The notes under the pieces: generated by a model
What the model saw: the letters and a program-made list of their open reading frames with translations, nothing else
Told to the model about the DNA's origin: nothing
The model's database searches: none
NCBI RefSeq assembly: GCF_023078375.1
Contig: NZ_CP095554.1
Coordinates: 2,282,501 to 2,346,500, forward strand
Direction: 5' to 3'
DNA length: 64,000 nucleotides
Source: Roseomonas gilardii subsp. gilardii
Lineage (GTDB): Bacteria; Pseudomonadota; Alphaproteobacteria; Acetobacterales; Acetobacteraceae
Part shown: piece after piece, positions 41,915 to 50,539 of the stretch
How the letters are laid out: each line of letters begins with the position of its first letter
How positions within the stretch are numbered: position 1 is the stretch's first letter
Made by a program: the position numbers and the translations under genes

Positions 41915-42625
41915 TCAGCTCCCGCCGGGAGCCCTGGCCGGGATGCGGGCGATCAGTTCCTCCACCGCGGGCCGCATCCGCTCCACTAGCACCTTCACCC
42001 CCTGCGGGTTCGGGTGGATGCGGTCAGCCTGGTTCAAGGCCGGGTCCCCGGCCACGCCATCCAGCAGGAAGGGGTAGAACACCGCCTCCGGATGCGCCTT
42101 GGCCAGCCGCGCGAAGGCGCCGGAGAAGTCCCGCCCGTAATCGGCCCCGAGATTGGGCGGCGCCAGCATCCCCGCCAGCAGGGCCGGGATCTTCCGCGCC
42201 TTCAGCGCATCCAGGATGGCGCCAAGATTGGCCTCGGTGTCCCGGGGCTCGATCCCGCGCAGCCCGTCATTGCCGCCCAGCGCCACGATCGCCGCATCCG
42301 GCGAATCGGCCAGCGCCCAGTCGAGGCGGGAGCGCCCCCCGGCGGTGGTGTCGCCGGAGACTCCGGCATCGATCACCTGCACCGGCCGGCCGGGCCGCGA
42401 CAGCGCGGCCTGAAGCTGCGCGGGCAGCCCATCCTCTCGCGACAGCCCATAGGCGGCGGTGATGGAATCGCCCAACATCAACAGCTTGATGGGCCTCTCC
42501 GCCGCCCGGACCGGATGGGCGGCCAGGACGGGCAGCGCCATGGGCAGGGCCAGACACATTGCGAAACGGGACAGCCCCCTGTGCAGCGCAGCGCGCCGGG
42601 ACAATCTCTGGGCGATGCCGGACAT
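41915..42625 (-). CDS. GDSL arylesterase / lysophospholipase L1-like (TesA family)
   Basis: The 236-residue product has an N-terminal signal sequence (FAMCLALPMALPVLAAHPV). The SGNH hydrolase blocks follow: LMLGDSITAAYGL (catalytic Ser), the Gly in DAGVSGDT, LGGNDGLRG (Asn) and the C-terminal ADRIHPNPQG (Asp/His). TesA-family members are periplasmic esterases or thioesterases. Its ATG at 42625 lies inside the 5' end of the divergent ABC gene. Confidence 0.9.
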   Translation of the reverse strand: MSGIAQRLSRRAALHRGLSRFAMCLALPMALPVLAAHPVRAAERPIKLLMLGDSITAAYGLSREDGLPAQLQAALSRPGRPVQVIDAGVSGDTTAGGRSRLDWALADSPDAAIVALGGNDGLRGIEPRDTEANLGAILDALKARKIPALLAGMLAPPNLGADYGRDFSGAFARLAKAHPEAVFYPFLLDGVAGDPALNQADRIHPNPQGVKVLVERMRPAVEELIARIPARAPGGS

Positions 42626-43400
42626 GATGACCTCCTCCTCGCCCCCCGCCGCCCCCCTCGTCGAGGCGCGGCGCGTGACCTTCAACGTGGTTGCCAGTGG
42701 CGGGCCGGTCAACATCCTCAAGGGGCTGGATCTTTCCATCCGGGCGGGGGAGGCCGTGGGCATCGTCGGTCCTTCCGGCTCCGGCAAGACCTCGCTGCTG
42801 ATGCTGCTGGCGGGGCTGGAGCGGGCGAGTTCCGGCACCTTGCAAGTGGCGGGCCAGGAGCTGGGCGCGCTGGACGAGGATTCGCTGGCGCGGCTGCGGC
42901 GGGACCGGATCGGCATCGTGTTCCAGGCCTTCCACCTCGTGCCCACCATGACGGCACGGGAGAACGTGGCCGTGCCACTGGAATTCGCCGGGCGCCGCGA
43001 TGCCTTCGAGCGCGCGGAGGCGGCGCTGCGGGAGGTCGGGCTCGGGCACCGGCTCGACCACTATCCCGGCCAGCTTTCGGGCGGCGAGCAGCAGCGCGTG
43101 GCGCTGGCGCGGGCCTTCGTGGGGGAGCCGGCGCTGCTCCTCGCCGACGAGCCGACCGGCAATCTCGACCGCGCGACCGGTGAGGTGGTGATGGAACTGC
43201 TGTTCGGCCTGCGCCGGCGCCTCGGCACGACGCTGGTGCTGATCACCCATGATCCCGCCCTGGCGGACCGTTGCGAACGGCAGGTGCGGATCGAGGATGG
43301 GCGGATCGTGTCCGACACCGCCACCCATGGCGGGCCGTCCGGCCGATCGGCGGGCGCAGCGGCGCTGGATCTCGGCGTGGCGGGCTCGTCCCCGGCATGA
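42615..43400 (+). CDS. ABC transporter ATP-binding protein (LolD/MacB type)
   Basis: The 261-residue ATPase has Walker A IVGPSGSGKTSL, signature LSGGEQQRVALARAF, Walker B LLLADEPTGNLD and H-loop VLITHD. The DEPTGNLD form is typical of LolD/MacB-type ATPases that pair with FtsX-fold permeases. Its stop overlaps the permease start (ATGA). In-frame ATGs at 42615, 42624 and 42627 are all possible. The first overlaps the arylesterase start region on the other strand. Confidence 0.9.
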   Translation: MPDMMTSSSPPAAPLVEARRVTFNVVASGGPVNILKGLDLSIRAGEAVGIVGPSGSGKTSLLMLLAGLERASSGTLQVAGQELGALDEDSLARLRRDRIGIVFQAFHLVPTMTARENVAVPLEFAGRRDAFERAEAALREVGLGHRLDHYPGQLSGGEQQRVALARAFVGEPALLLADEPTGNLDRATGEVVMELLFGLRRRLGTTLVLITHDPALADRCERQVRIEDGRIVSDTATHGGPSGRSAGAAALDLGVAGSSPA

Positions 43401-46030
43401 GCGCCTTGGCCTTTCCGGAGCATGGCGCGCCCGCCGGGGCTCCCTCCGCTGGCACCTTGGCCCTGGCCTGGCGCCTGGCGCGGCGGGAGCTGCGGGGCGG
43501 GGTGAAGGGGCTGCGCATCGTCCTTGCCTGCCTCGCGCTGGGCGTGGCCGCCATCGCCGCCGTCGGCACGCTGCGCGCCGCCATCGAGACCGGGCTGGAG
43601 GCGGATGGCGCACGCCTCCTGGGCGGCGACCTGGAGGTGCGGGCTTCGCAGCGCCCGATGCCGGAGGAAGGGCTGCGCTGGCTGGAGGCCCAGGGCGCGC
43701 GGGTCAGCGAGGTGGTCTCCATGCGCGCCATGGCGGTGGCCCCGCGCGCGGAGGGCAGCGGAACGGCGCCCGCCGGGCCGGAACCGAGCTCCGGCACGGA
43801 CCGCTCGCTGGTGGAGCTGAAGGCGGTGGACGGGGCCTATCCGCTCTATGGCGCGCTGGAACTGGACCCGCCCGGCCCACCGGGCAATCCGCTGAGTGAC
43901 CGCCCGGACGCGGAGGGCCGCTGGCCGCTGGCGCTGGACCGTCTGGTGCTCGACCGGCTGGGCATGAAGGTCGGCGACACGGTGCGGATCGGCGAGGCCC
44001 GCTTCGTGCTGCGCGGCACCGTGGCTTCCGAGCCCGACAAGGTGGCCAGCGCCTTCCAGTTCGGGCCCCGCGCCATCATCCCGCTCGCCGCCATCCCTGC
44101 GACGCAGCTCGTCCAGCCCGGCTCGCTGGTGACCTATGCCTATCGCCTGCGCCTGCCGCCTGGGACGGATGAGGCGCGCTTCACCGCCGCCCTGCGCGCC
44201 CAGGGCTTCGCCGACAGCGGCTGGCGCATCCGCGATGCCTCGGACGGTGCGCCGGGCGTGGGGCGCTTCGTGGACAACGCCGCCTCCTTCCTCACTTTGG
44301 CCGGGCTGACGGCGCTGCTGGTCGGCGGCATCGGCGTGGCCACCGGCGTGCGCGCCTGGCTGGACCGGCGCGCGCGGACCATCGCCACGCTGCGCTGCCT
44401 CGGCGCCCCGGCGCGGGTGATCTTCGCCACCTACCTGCTGCAGCTCCTGGTGCTCTCGGCCCTGGGGATCGCGATCGGCCTGCTGGGCGGCACGGGGCTG
44501 ACCTGGCTGGCGGCGCAGGCCCTGGCCGGGGTGCTGCCGGTGCCGCCGCGCTTCGGCTTCTACCCGCTGCCGCTGCTGGTGGCGGCGGCCTATGGCCTGC
44601 TGGCGGCGCTGGCCTTCTCGCTCTGGCCGCTGGGGCGGGCGCGGGAGATCCCCGGCGCGGCCCTGTTCCGCGATGTCGTGCAGCCCGTGGCCGGGCGCCC
44701 GCGCCTGTGGCTGCTGCTGGTGAACGGGGCCGTGGTCGCCCTGCTGGTGGCGCTGGTCGTGCTCAGTTCCGAACAGAAGCTCTTCGCCCTGTGGTTCTGC
44801 CTGGGCGCGGCGGCGACGCTGGCGCTGTTCCGGGGCGGGGCCTGGGCGCTCCAGGCGCTGGCGCGGCGATTCCGGGGCGTGCGGCGGCCCGAGCTGCGCC
44901 TGGGCCTCGCCAACCTGCACCGCCCCGGCGCGCCGACCGGGCTGATGCTGGTCTCGCTGGGCATCGGCCTGACCACCCTGGCGGCGGTGGCGCTGATCGA
45001 GGGCAACCTGCGGCGCCAGATCGGCGAGCAGATCCCGCAGGGCGCGCCGAGCTTCTTCTTCATCGACATCCAGAACGACCAGGCGCAGCGCTTCGACACA
45101 TTGGTGCGCGGCCTGCCGGGCGTGCACGAGGAACAGCGCGTGCCCTCGCTGCGCGCCCGCATCGTGGCGGTGAAGGGAATCCCGGTGGAGCAGCTCAAGG
45201 TCAGCGAGGATTCCGCCTGGGCGCTGCGCGGCGACCGTGGCCTGACCTATGCCGCGGCGCCGCCGGAAGGCACGCGCCTCGTGGCCGGGCAGTGGTGGGC
45301 GCCGGACTACGAGGGGCCGCCGCTGGTCTCGCTCGACGCCAATCTCGCACGCGGCTGGGGCGTCGGGCTGGGCGATACGGTGATGCTGAACATCCTGGGC
45401 CGCGACCTGGAGTTCCGCATCGCCTCCCTGCGCGACATCGAGTGGCGCGGCCTCGGGCTGAACTTCGCCCTGGTGGCCTCGCCCGGCCTGCTGGAGGCGG
45501 CGCCGCACACGCATATCGCCACGATCCGCGCCGACCAGGCAGCGGAAGGCGGCATCCTGCGCGCCGTGACCGACGCCTTTCCCAACGTCACCGGCATCAG
45601 CGTGCGGGAGGCACTGGACGCGCTGGGCGAGATGCTCGGGCAGCTTGCCATGGCCATGACCTCCACGGCGGCGCTGACGCTGATCGCCGGGGCGCTGGTG
45701 CTGGCGGGCGCGGTGGCGGCGGGGCAGGCGCGGCGCATCCGCGATGCCGTGGTGCTCAAGACGCTGGGCGCCACGCGGGCGCAGATCCGCAACGCCTGGC
45801 TGGTGGAATTCGGCCTGCTCGGCGTGACGGCGGGGGTGATCGCGGCGGCGGCCGGAACGCTCGCCTCCTGGGGCGTGGTGCGCTTCGTGATGCACATGGA
45901 CTGGGTCTTCCTGCCCGGCACGCTGCTGCTGACCGTCATCGGCTGCGCGGTGCTGACCCTCGCCATGGGCTGGGTCGGCACCGCGCTGGCGCTGCGTGCC
46001 CGCCCCGCGCCGCTGCTGCGGAACGAGTAG
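43397..46030 (+). CDS. FtsX-like permease (YbbP type, lipoprotein/arylesterase-associated ABC exporter)
   Basis: The 877-residue permease has one N-terminal membrane segment (LRIVLACLALGVAAIAAVGT), a large periplasmic domain, then two FtsX-type membrane blocks. The first is near 290-400 (AGLTALLVGGIGVATGVRAW). The last is at 770-877 (TAALTLIAGALVLAGAVAAG). Length and layout match YbbP, whose gene lies beside ybbA and the esterase tesA in E. coli; the same trio occurs here. The transported substrate is not known. Confidence 0.9.
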   Translation: MSALAFPEHGAPAGAPSAGTLALAWRLARRELRGGVKGLRIVLACLALGVAAIAAVGTLRAAIETGLEADGARLLGGDLEVRASQRPMPEEGLRWLEAQGARVSEVVSMRAMAVAPRAEGSGTAPAGPEPSSGTDRSLVELKAVDGAYPLYGALELDPPGPPGNPLSDRPDAEGRWPLALDRLVLDRLGMKVGDTVRIGEARFVLRGTVASEPDKVASAFQFGPRAIIPLAAIPATQLVQPGSLVTYAYRLRLPPGTDEARFTAALRAQGFADSGWRIRDASDGAPGVGRFVDNAASFLTLAGLTALLVGGIGVATGVRAWLDRRARTIATLRCLGAPARVIFATYLLQLLVLSALGIAIGLLGGTGLTWLAAQALAGVLPVPPRFGFYPLPLLVAAAYGLLAALAFSLWPLGRAREIPGAALFRDVVQPVAGRPRLWLLLVNGAVVALLVALVVLSSEQKLFALWFCLGAAATLALFRGGAWALQALARRFRGVRRPELRLGLANLHRPGAPTGLMLVSLGIGLTTLAAVALIEGNLRRQIGEQIPQGAPSFFFIDIQNDQAQRFDTLVRGLPGVHEEQRVPSLRARIVAVKGIPVEQLKVSEDSAWALRGDRGLTYAAAPPEGTRLVAGQWWAPDYEGPPLVSLDANLARGWGVGLGDTVMLNILGRDLEFRIASLRDIEWRGLGLNFALVASPGLLEAAPHTHIATIRADQAAEGGILRAVTDAFPNVTGISVREALDALGEMLGQLAMAMTSTAALTLIAGALVLAGAVAAGQARRIRDAVVLKTLGATRAQIRNAWLVEFGLLGVTAGVIAAAAGTLASWGVVRFVMHMDWVFLPGTLLLTVIGCAVLTLAMGWVGTALALRARPAPLLRNE

Positions 46031-46044
46031 TCCTCGCGCCCCCA

Positions 46045-46071
46045 GGGCCGGGGCCTTTCGCGCCCCGGCCC
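46045..46071 (+). terminator. Hairpin after the FtsX-like permease
   Basis: Perfect 10-bp arms GGGCCGGGGC and GCCCCGGCCC with a seven-base loop, beginning 15 bases after the stop. Confidence 0.55.
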
Positions 46072-46119
46072 GGAAGGTGCACCCTGCCGCACGCCACGCT
46101 GGATGCACGGAGAGAGCCC

Positions 46120-47256
46120 ATGCCCGAAGCCTTCCCCCTGATCGACGTCTCCGGCGACCCCGGGGAGCGCGGGCGGCAATACGGCCGGCAGGCCGAGGCC
46201 CGCATCCGCAAGGGCATCGGCCATTACGGCGCGCAGTTGCGGCGCCTGGGCCTCGGGGCGGCGCAGGTCCGCGACCTCGTGCGGCTCTACCTGCCGATCA
46301 TCGAGGACTTCGACGAGAGCTACATCCCGGAGATGCGGGGCATCGCCGAGGGTGCCGGCCTGTCCTTCGAGGAGGTGCTGCTGCTGAACGCGCGCACCGA
46401 GATCCTGAAACTGGCCGAGAAGCCCGCGCTGCGGGCGCAGCTCGCCGCCTGCGCCGATGGCTGCACCGCCGTCGCGGTCATGCCCGGCGCCACGGCGGAT
46501 GGCGCGATGATCCATGCGCAGAACTGGGACTGGAAGGCGGAATGCGCGGAGACCGCCGTGGTGCTGCGCATCCGGCGGGAGGACGGGCCGGACATCCTGA
46601 CCTTCACCGAGGCGGGTGGGCTGGCGCGCTCGGGCATGAATTCCGCCGGCATCGCGATCACCGCCAACTACCTGATGTCGGACCGCGACTATCGGGAGGC
46701 CGGCGTGCCGCTGGCGCTGATCCGCCGCAAGGTGCTGCAGCAGGAATACCTCGCCCATGCCATGCGCGCGGTCTATGCGACCGGCAAATCGGCCTCCAAC
46801 AACATGATGGTCAGCCATTCGGGCGGCATCTGCATCGATTTCGAATGCGCGCCGGACGAGACCTTCCAGCTCCATCCCGAGAACGGGCTGCTGGTCCATG
46901 CCAACCACTTCGCCAGCGCGGTGGCGCTGTCGAAGCTGAAGGATCTCGGCCTGCAGGGCTTCGGCGACAGCCTCTACCGCGACCTGCGGGTGCGCGACCT
47001 GCTGCGACCGCATCTGGGGCGTGTCACCGTGGAGCATGTGAAGGCCGCCCTGGCCGATGACTACCAAACGCCTTTCTCGGTCTGCCGCCCGATCCGCCCC
47101 AATGCCGATGACAACCTGACCGCCACGGTCGCGACGGTGGTGATGCGGCCCGCCGCGGGGACGATGGAGGTGGCGCCGCTGCCGGCGCATGGCAGCGCCT
47201 TCACCCGCTACGCGCTGGCCCGCGACGAGGCCGCCACGCGGGCGGCGGCCGAGTAG
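46120..47256 (+). CDS. C45 family peptidase / acyl-CoA:6-aminopenicillanic acid acyltransferase-like protein
   Basis: The 378-residue Ntn-hydrolase has the family processing site DGCT with presumed nucleophile Cys115 after autocleavage, preceded by NARTEIL. C45 members cleave or form amide bonds of acyl amino compounds. Further family motifs are AQNWDWK, TEAGGLARSGMNSAGIAITAN and HANHF. It lies next to two amidases and an MFS transporter. The physiological amide is unknown. Confidence 0.88.
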   Translation: MPEAFPLIDVSGDPGERGRQYGRQAEARIRKGIGHYGAQLRRLGLGAAQVRDLVRLYLPIIEDFDESYIPEMRGIAEGAGLSFEEVLLLNARTEILKLAEKPALRAQLAACADGCTAVAVMPGATADGAMIHAQNWDWKAECAETAVVLRIRREDGPDILTFTEAGGLARSGMNSAGIAITANYLMSDRDYREAGVPLALIRRKVLQQEYLAHAMRAVYATGKSASNNMMVSHSGGICIDFECAPDETFQLHPENGLLVHANHFASAVALSKLKDLGLQGFGDSLYRDLRVRDLLRPHLGRVTVEHVKAALADDYQTPFSVCRPIRPNADDNLTATVATVVMRPAAGTMEVAPLPAHGSAFTRYALARDEAATRAAAE

Positions 47257-47263
47257 CGGAAGG

Positions 47264-47290
47264 GGCCGGGGCGGCGCGCCCGCCCCGGCC
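47264..47290. terminator. Bidirectional hairpin between C45 and amidase genes
   Basis: Perfect 11-bp arms GGCCGGGGCGG and CCGCCCCGGCC with a five-base loop lie between convergent stops. Confidence 0.6.
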
Positions 47291-47293
47291 GCC

Positions 47294-48781
47294 TCAACCC
47301 GCCGTCACATGCACGCCGGGGCGCTTCCCGTCGTTCCAGCGGCCCCCGATGGCGCGCTCGATCTGCGCCGCCAGTTGCAGCAGCAGCCCGTCGCCCGCCT
47401 GCCGCGTCTGCGCCTGGATGCCGAGCGGCAAGCCGCTTTCCTGCCAGGCGAGGGGCAGGGAGATGGCCGGGATGCCGCAGAGGTTGGACAGCGGCGTATA
47501 GGCGAAGTTGCGCCACAGATTGCCGAACCAGTCATGGACATCCGGATTGTCGCTGATGGTCAGGTATTCGGTGGTGCCGATCACCGGTGTCGGCAGGGCG
47601 GTGATCGGGGTGAGGATGATGTCCCATTCCTCGAGGAACTCCCCGAAGGCGCGGGAGGTGCTGTTGAACACCGCCTGCATCCGCGCCCGCTCGGTGAAGC
47701 TGGTGTTGATCCCTGCCTCCCAGATGCGGATGTTGACCGGCTCCACCAGATCCGCCGGCGGGCGCTCATGGCCCAGCGGCGCGATCAGGTTGTTCACCGT
47801 CTGGGCGAAGTTGCTGATGTAGCAGGTGGTCTGCGCGGCGAAGGCGGCGCGGAAATCCACCCGGGGCAGTGCCCATTCGACATGGTGGCCCAGGCTTTCC
47901 AGCAGCCGGCCCACGCGCTCCAGCTCCGCCACGAAATGCGGCACGGCGCGGTAGTCGCCCCAGTCATGCGACAGCGCGATGCGCAGCGGCTTCGGGTCGC
48001 GCCGGATCAGCGCCGAATAGGGCTCCTCGGCCTTCCAGTAGGGCATGAACTCGCCCGGCGCGCCGCCGCGGCAGGAATCCACGAAAAGCGCCGTGTCGCG
48101 CACGGTGCGGCTCTGGCAGCCCTGGATGGAGACGAGACCGGTCAGGTCCGAGGCATAGGGCGCGATGGAAAAGACACCGCGCGAGGGCTTCAGCCCGATA
48201 TTGCCCGTGGCGCCCGCGGGGATGCGGATCGAGCCGCCGCCATCCGTGGCATGGGAGATCGGCAGCACGCCCGCCGCCACCGCCGCCGCCGTGCCGGCGG
48301 AGGAGCCGTTGGTGGTGTAGCCCGTGTCCCAGGGGTTGCGCGTCACATACACCGCCGGGTTCTCGGCGGAGGAGCAGCAGCCGAATTCCGGAGTCGTGGT
48401 GCGCCCCATGATGTTCAGCCCGGCCCGCCGGATCTGGGCGGCGAGGAAGCTGTCCGCCTGTGCCCGGTTCCCGCGCATGAGGCGCGAGCCCATCTCCTGC
48501 AGCCGGCCCTTCAGGGTGGGGCCGAGATCCTTCATCAGATAGGGCACGCCGGCGAAAGGGCCGTCCGGGGCGGTGCCGTCCCGGAAAGGCTCGGCGACCA
48601 GATCCTCGAAGATCTCGACCACGGCGCTGAGTGCCGGGTTGACCCGGGCGATGCCGGCGGCGGCCTGGGCGGCGAGCTCGGCGGCCGTGACCTCCCCGGC
48701 CCGGACACGGTCGGCCAGCGCCACCGCGTCATGCTTGGCCCACTCGTCCCAGCTCATCGCCAGAGTCATGTCGCGCCCCAT
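47294..48781 (-). CDS. Amidase (amidase signature family)
   Basis: The 495-residue enzyme has the Ser-cisSer-Lys triad region: Lys in PYLMKDLG, the GSS region TNGSSAGTAAAVAAG and ATDGGGSIRIPAG. The usual GSSGGS here reads GSSAGT, still within family variation. The start is ATG 48781; ATG 48769 (MTLAMSWDE) is a likely alternative. It is divergent from the MFS transporter across a 260-base A/T-rich control region. Confidence 0.88.
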   Translation of the reverse strand: MGRDMTLAMSWDEWAKHDAVALADRVRAGEVTAAELAAQAAAGIARVNPALSAVVEIFEDLVAEPFRDGTAPDGPFAGVPYLMKDLGPTLKGRLQEMGSRLMRGNRAQADSFLAAQIRRAGLNIMGRTTTPEFGCCSSAENPAVYVTRNPWDTGYTTNGSSAGTAAAVAAGVLPISHATDGGGSIRIPAGATGNIGLKPSRGVFSIAPYASDLTGLVSIQGCQSRTVRDTALFVDSCRGGAPGEFMPYWKAEEPYSALIRRDPKPLRIALSHDWGDYRAVPHFVAELERVGRLLESLGHHVEWALPRVDFRAAFAAQTTCYISNFAQTVNNLIAPLGHERPPADLVEPVNIRIWEAGINTSFTERARMQAVFNSTSRAFGEFLEEWDIILTPITALPTPVIGTTEYLTISDNPDVHDWFGNLWRNFAYTPLSNLCGIPAISLPLAWQESGLPLGIQAQTRQAGDGLLLQLAAQIERAIGGRWNDGKRPGVHVTAG

Positions 48782-48884
48782 CGGAAATGCGCGGCGAGCC
48801 TAGGCGCGCCCCCGGGCGGGTCAAGGCGTGGAAGCGGCCGGAGACGCGGGGGCGGCACGGAATTCCGGCTCAAAAGAACCGGGC

Positions 48885-48894
48885 GGTTACTTTT
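48885..48894. promoter_or_regulatory. Additional GGTTACTTTT half-site
   Basis: The right arm sequence of the palindrome at 48937-48956 occurs again here, 42 bases away, suggesting a second operator half-site in the amidase/MFS control region. Confidence 0.4.
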
Positions 48895-48936
48895 TTGCGG
48901 AGCAAAATATGGAGCTTTTAGAGATGAAAGTTAATT

Positions 48937-48956
48937 AAGTAACCACAAGGTTACTT
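48937..48956. promoter_or_regulatory. Palindromic operator candidate in the amidase/MFS control region
   Basis: AAGTAACC (48937-48944) and GGTTACTT (48949-48956) form a perfect 8-bp inverted repeat with a four-base centre. It lies in the divergent A/T-rich region and is typical of a dimeric repressor or activator site, such as HxlR or another winged-helix protein. No regulator gene is adjacent. Confidence 0.65.
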
Positions 48957-49041
48957 TCTCTTGGTGCCGCCGTCCGGAAGTGGGAACCTCCGGCAGGTCC
49001 CGGGCACAACGATGCCACGGGCAGGGAAACGGACGGAGAGA

Positions 49042-50328
49042 ATGCGGATGCCTCAGGCAGCCAAGCCCTGGCACGTCGTCATGGCCTGTTTTCTGGGCTG
49101 GACCATCGATGCCTTCGACTTCTTCATCCTGGTTTTCGTGGTGAGCGACGTCGCCCGGGAATTCGGCACCTCCATCACTACCATCACCTGGGCGCTCACC
49201 CTGACCCTCGGCCTGCGGCCCGTCGGCGCCCTGGTCTTCGGCCGCCTGGCCGACCGCTATGGCCGCAAGCCGGTGCTGATGGCGAATATCCTCAGCTTCT
49301 CGCTCCTCGCCGTGGCCACCGGCTTCGCGCCGAACCTGACGGTCTTCCTGCTGGTGCGCGCGCTCTTCGGCATCGCCATGGGCGGCGAATGGGGCATCGG
49401 CGCCTCCCTCACCATGGAAAGCATCCCGGCCCGCTGGCGCGGCGCCGTCTCCGGCATCCTCCAGTCCGGCTACTCCTCCGGCTACCTGCTGGCGGCGCTG
49501 CTCTACGGCATCGGCTATTCGACGCTTGGCTGGCGGGGCCTCTTCCTGGCCGCCGTCGTGCCGGCCCTGCTGGTGCTCTACATCCGCCGCGCCGTGCCGG
49601 AGAGCCCGGCCTGGGAGCGGCAGCGCCAGGCCGGCGGGGCCGCGACGCGCATCTCCCTCGGCCAGTCGCTGCGCCGTCACCGGCGCCTCTACCTCTATGC
49701 CATCGTGCTGATGACGGCCGCGGCCACCTTCAGCCATGGCACGCAGGACCTCTACCCCGTCTTCCTGCGGGAGCAGCACCACCTGGGCGCGCGGGAGATC
49801 TCGATCCTGGCGGTGATCTTCAACATCGGCGCCATCCTGGGCAGCCTGTGCGGCGGCTCGCTCTCGCAGGTCATCGGGCGCCGCCGCCAGCTCGCCCTGG
49901 CCAGCGGGCTGGCGCTGCTGCTGCTACCCTTCTGGGCCAGCGCCTCCGGCGTGGTGGCGCTCGGCGCCACGGCCTTCCTGATGCAGTTCCTGGTCCAGTG
50001 CACCTTCGGCGTGATGCCCGCCCATCTGAACGAGATCTCGCCGCCCGAGGCCCGCGCGACCTTCCCCGGCTTCACCTATCAGTTCGGCAACATGCTCGCG
50101 GCGGGCAACGCGACGGTGCAGGCCGCGCTCGCGGCATCCTTCGGCGGGAATTACGGGCTGGGGCTGGGCATCGTCGTGGCGGTCGGCGCCGTGGCCTTCT
50201 GCCTGCTGGCGCTGTCCGGCGTGGAGGCGAAGGAGACCGACATGTCGATCGATCCCGCCCTGCCGCCGGAAGCGGACTCCGCCCCGGTCCGGCCCATGGG
50301 GCAGCCGGCCTCGCCGCGACTGGTCTGA
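49042..50328 (+). CDS. MFS transporter, aromatic acid/sialate-type
   Basis: The 428-residue protein has about twelve hydrophobic segments and the MFS loop motif GRLADRYGRKP between helices 2 and 3. The N-terminal GWTIDAFDFFILVFVVSD is typical of the SHS family and aromatic acid:H+ symporters, which import organic acids. It sits between two amidases, so it may import an amide or carboxylate. The ATG at 49042 (MRMPQ) follows CGGAGAG; ATG 49048 is also possible. Confidence 0.88.
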   Translation: MRMPQAAKPWHVVMACFLGWTIDAFDFFILVFVVSDVAREFGTSITTITWALTLTLGLRPVGALVFGRLADRYGRKPVLMANILSFSLLAVATGFAPNLTVFLLVRALFGIAMGGEWGIGASLTMESIPARWRGAVSGILQSGYSSGYLLAALLYGIGYSTLGWRGLFLAAVVPALLVLYIRRAVPESPAWERQRQAGGAATRISLGQSLRRHRRLYLYAIVLMTAAATFSHGTQDLYPVFLREQHHLGAREISILAVIFNIGAILGSLCGGSLSQVIGRRRQLALASGLALLLLPFWASASGVVALGATAFLMQFLVQCTFGVMPAHLNEISPPEARATFPGFTYQFGNMLAAGNATVQAALAASFGGNYGLGLGIVVAVGAVAFCLLALSGVEAKETDMSIDPALPPEADSAPVRPMGQPASPRLV

Positions 50329-50339
50329 GAGGCTTCTCC

Positions 50340-50364
50340 GGCGGGGCGGGACCACCGCCCCGCC
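50340..50364 (+). terminator. Hairpin after the MFS gene
   Basis: Perfect 10-bp arms GGCGGGGCGG and CCGCCCCGCC with a five-base loop, 11 bases after the stop. Readthrough into the following amidase remains possible. Confidence 0.5.
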
Positions 50365-50539
50365 AGCAGGGTCCGCCGGCCGGTCTCCCCCCGGCTCTTG
50401 TGCGGCGGCCCCGCTGCTTCCAACCTGTCCGGGCTGGAGGCGCTCCGGCTCCGGCGCTCCGGTTCCGCATGGCCCCTGGCATGGCGGCTGCCTGCGGCAC
50501 GATCCGGCGCCACGGGCGCCCGACTTCGAGGAACCACCG

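Noticed and set aside
43061-46108. 1,015-residue minus-strand open frame
   Set aside because: It is antisense to the ABC ATPase and FtsX-like permease, rich in Arg, Gln, His and Gly, and typical of chance frames at high G+C.
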